Shown here one piece after another: positions 62,605-64,000 of a stretch of DNA of 64,000 bases. The translations under genes and the position numbers were made by a program. Origin of the DNA: Pedobacter riviphilus (GTDB lineage: Bacteria > Bacteroidota > Bacteroidia > Sphingobacteriales > Sphingobacteriaceae); the NCBI RefSeq assembly GCF_014692875.1, contig NZ_CP061171.1, positions 1,798,001-1,862,000 of the forward strand, written 5' to 3'. Every line of letters begins with the position of its first letter. Position 1 is the first letter of the stretch. Below the pieces are notes generated by a model. The model was not told the origin of the DNA and ran no database searches. It was given only the letters and a program-made list of their open reading frames with translations.

Positions 62605-63744
62605 CTAAGCAATTACCTTTAATGTCTTTTGCACAAACCGTGCTTTTTCAATCGCTTTTTCCCTGTCGATATCAACGATAGTTACGTGGCCCATCTTGCG
62701 GAAAGGTTTAGTGTATTTTTTACCATATAAGTGAACATAAACACCATCGATAGCTAATATTTTTTCCAGGTTTTCATATTTAGCCACACCTTCAAAACCT
62801 TTTTCACCAAGTAAATTAATCATGATGGCATTGGTAATGCTACTAGTATCGCCAAGCGGCAAATTATAAATAGAACGTAAATGCTGTTCAAATTGAGAAA
62901 CATAATTGCCCTCGATAGTTTGGTGGCCACTATTGTGTGGGCGAGGAGCAACCTCATTAACCAATAATTCTCCATCTTTACAAACAAACATCTCAACCGC
63001 TAAAATCCCCGTGATATTCATTGCCGAAGCAATATTTTTGGCAATGTTCTCTGCCTTTTGTTGCAAACTTTCAGCAAAAGTTGAAGGAGAAATTAAAAAC
63101 TCAACTAAATTGGCTTCCGGATTAAATTCCATTTCTACCATTGGGAAGGTTTTCATATCGCCATTGGCATTGCGGGCAACAATTACCGCAACTTCTTTTT
63201 CAAAATCAACCAGTTTTTCGATAATACAAGGCGCATCAAAAGCTTTATCCAGATCGGCAGCACTGTTGATTTTCATCACACCTTTGCCATCATAACCGTC
63301 TTTTCGCAGTTTTAAAATATACGGAAAAGGGATATTACTGTTCTCCATATCTTCCTTCGTATTTACAATCTGGAAAGGAGAGGTTGGGATATCGTTTTCT
63401 TTAAAAAACTGTTTTTGTACACCTTTATCTTGGATTAAACGGATTACCCTCGATTGTGGGAATACCTTTTTACCTTCTTTTTCGAGCTGTTCAAGCGCAT
63501 CGATATTTACTTTTTCAATTTCGATGGTAATGATGTCGGCTTTTTTTCCAAAGCTGTAAACGGTATCAAAATCGGTAATCGAGCCATTTTCGAAGTAATT
63601 TGAAATGTGTTTGCAGGGAGCATCTGGATCTGGATCTAAAACTAATGTAGTTACATTATAATTGATTGCTTGTTGAATGAGCATTCTGCCCAATTGTCCG
63701 CCCCCTAAAATACCTAATTTTAATTCGCTAATCTGTTTTGCCAT
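62605..63744 (-). CDS. purK: 5-(carboxyamino)imidazole ribonucleotide synthase
   Basis: This 379-residue ATP-grasp enzyme carboxylates AIR to N5-CAIR, feeding PurE. It has the N-terminal KLGILGGGQLGRML, DKGVQKQFF, the ATP-grasp PYILKLRKDGYDGKGVM near residue 145, EVAVIVARN and VNEVAPRPHNSGHQTIEG near 265. I start it at 63744; the longer reading from 63774 would run through its own promoter box. Confidence 0.97.
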   Translation of the reverse strand: MAKQISELKLGILGGGQLGRMLIQQAINYNVTTLVLDPDPDAPCKHISNYFENGSITDFDTVYSFGKKADIITIEIEKVNIDALEQLEKEGKKVFPQSRVIRLIQDKGVQKQFFKENDIPTSPFQIVNTKEDMENSNIPFPYILKLRKDGYDGKGVMKINSAADLDKAFDAPCIIEKLVDFEKEVAVIVARNANGDMKTFPMVEMEFNPEANLVEFLISPSTFAESLQQKAENIAKNIASAMNITGILAVEMFVCKDGELLVNEVAPRPHNSGHQTIEGNYVSQFEQHLRSIYNLPLGDTSSITNAIMINLLGEKGFEGVAKYENLEKILAIDGVYVHLYGKKYTKPFRKMGHVTIVDIDREKAIEKARFVQKTLKVIA

Positions 63745-63761
63745 GCGCTTGAAAATAATGC

Positions 63762-63779
63762 TACTTTTGTGCAAAAGTA
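63762..63779. promoter_or_regulatory. Palindromic divergent promoter of purK and the BaiN-type gene
   Basis: TACTTTTGTGCAAAAGTA reads TACTTTTG on both strands, giving two facing -7 boxes that share their centre. The plus-strand box has TTTG at 63737-63740 as a -33 element at a 21-base gap. The start codons lie at 63744 (minus) and 63799 (plus), each about 20 bases beyond its box, so the two leaders are nearly equal. Confidence 0.6.
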
Positions 63780-63798
63780 ACCATAATAAATTTTATTG

Positions 63799-64000
63799 AT
63801 GAATGCTGATGCAATAATTATTGGGGCAGGTGCCTGCGGATTGATGTGTGCGGTGCAAGCAGGCTATCTGGGTAAGAAAGTAATTGTGCTCGAGAAAAAC
63901 GAAAAACCCGGGGCCAAAATTTTAATTTCCGGAGGAGGGCGCTGCAATTACACGAACCAATTCGCATCAGCTGAGCAGTTTATATCTGCTAATCCACATT
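63799..64000 (+). CDS. NAD(P)/FAD-dependent oxidoreductase, BaiN/HI0933-like, N-terminal part
   Basis: The first 67 residues are visible and the gene runs off the window. It has the dinucleotide motif AIIIGAGACGLMCAVQAGYLGKKVIVLEKN and the family-specific KPGAKILISGGGRCNYTN at residues 35-52, which marks the HI0933/BaiN flavoprotein group. Members bind FAD; substrates are mostly unknown. It is divergent from purK and shares a palindromic promoter with it. Confidence 0.92.
   Translation, partial: MNADAIIIGAGACGLMCAVQAGYLGKKVIVLEKNEKPGAKILISGGGRCNYTNQFASAEQFISANPH

Noticed and set aside
1..64000. CRISPR array, tRNA or rRNA genes
   Set aside because: No regularly spaced direct repeats and no tRNA- or rRNA-like sequence was found in the gaps read.

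Overview
The window looks like chromosomal DNA from a Bacteroidota bacterium of the Sphingobacteriaceae, most like Pedobacter. The evidence is a SusC/SusD pair, a GLPGLI protein next to an outer-membrane receptor, tandem DUF3857 proteins, a fused SpmA/SpmB-type protein, AT-rich intergenic DNA, a lack of Shine-Dalgarno sequences, and many TAnnTTTG elements, the -7 box of the Bacteroidota primary sigma factor. Genus is inferred from gene content, not from a marker gene. I saw no rRNA, tRNA, CRISPR array, prophage or intact insertion sequence.

Layout. 1-2.1 kb: end of a SusC gene and a full SusD gene. 2.3-14.2 kb: mostly minus-strand genes (SpmAB-like protein, S9 peptidase, yidC-pyrG, GLPGLI plus receptor). 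14.4-18.4 kb: DinB-like protein, lipoprotein, kdsB, DUF5808 protein, deoxynucleoside kinase, trpS. 18.7-21.9 kb (+): acyltransferase, gatC, ABC ATPase, cobalamin adenosyltransferase and two small proteins. 22.2-24.0 kb: a frameshifted ispD and queA. 24.2-29.8 kb: ABC permease, aminotransferase, CDF transporter, NUDIX protein, bioA. 30-32.6 kb: SRPBCC/ArsR pair with a large palindromic operator, YjbR protein, exonuclease/GIY-YIG fusion. 32.7-36.7 kb: beta-barrel protein, response regulator, and a LytTR regulator/histidine kinase/LytTR regulator group. 37.4-39.7 kb (+): a translationally coupled CarH-like regulator, phytoene synthase and IPP isomerase. 41.2-44.4 kb (+): HipA-like kinase, DUF3037 protein, SF1 helicase. 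44.4-53 kb: topoisomerase III, L,D-transpeptidase, two DUF3857/transglutaminase proteins, exonuclease. 53.2-64 kb: M1 peptidase, queG, GNAT-nitrilase fusion, ruvB, hydroxyacyl-CoA dehydrogenase, pdxH, yqgE, purE, purK, and the start of a BaiN-type flavoprotein.

Links between genes. Three genes touch cobalamin: the adenosyltransferase makes adenosylcobalamin, the MerR/B12 regulator of the carotenoid genes has the CarH light-sensing residues, and QueG is a cobalamin enzyme. QueA and QueG are consecutive steps of queuosine synthesis. PurE and PurK act together in purine synthesis. YidC, the DUF3857 pair, SusC/D and the beta-barrel proteins serve the cell envelope.

The most notable observations are: the single-base frameshift in otherwise intact ispD; the CarH-like/crtB/idi operon with no crtI beside it; the HipA-like/DUF3037 overlapping pair ahead of a helicase; an ArsR operator with the -7 box inside its palindrome; a palindromic divergent promoter between purK and its neighbour; several genes whose -7 box lies 4-7 bases before the start codon, suggesting leaderless mRNAs; a fossil GxxExxY gene; and many palindromic intergenic repeats, two of which are clear copies of each other 38 kb apart.
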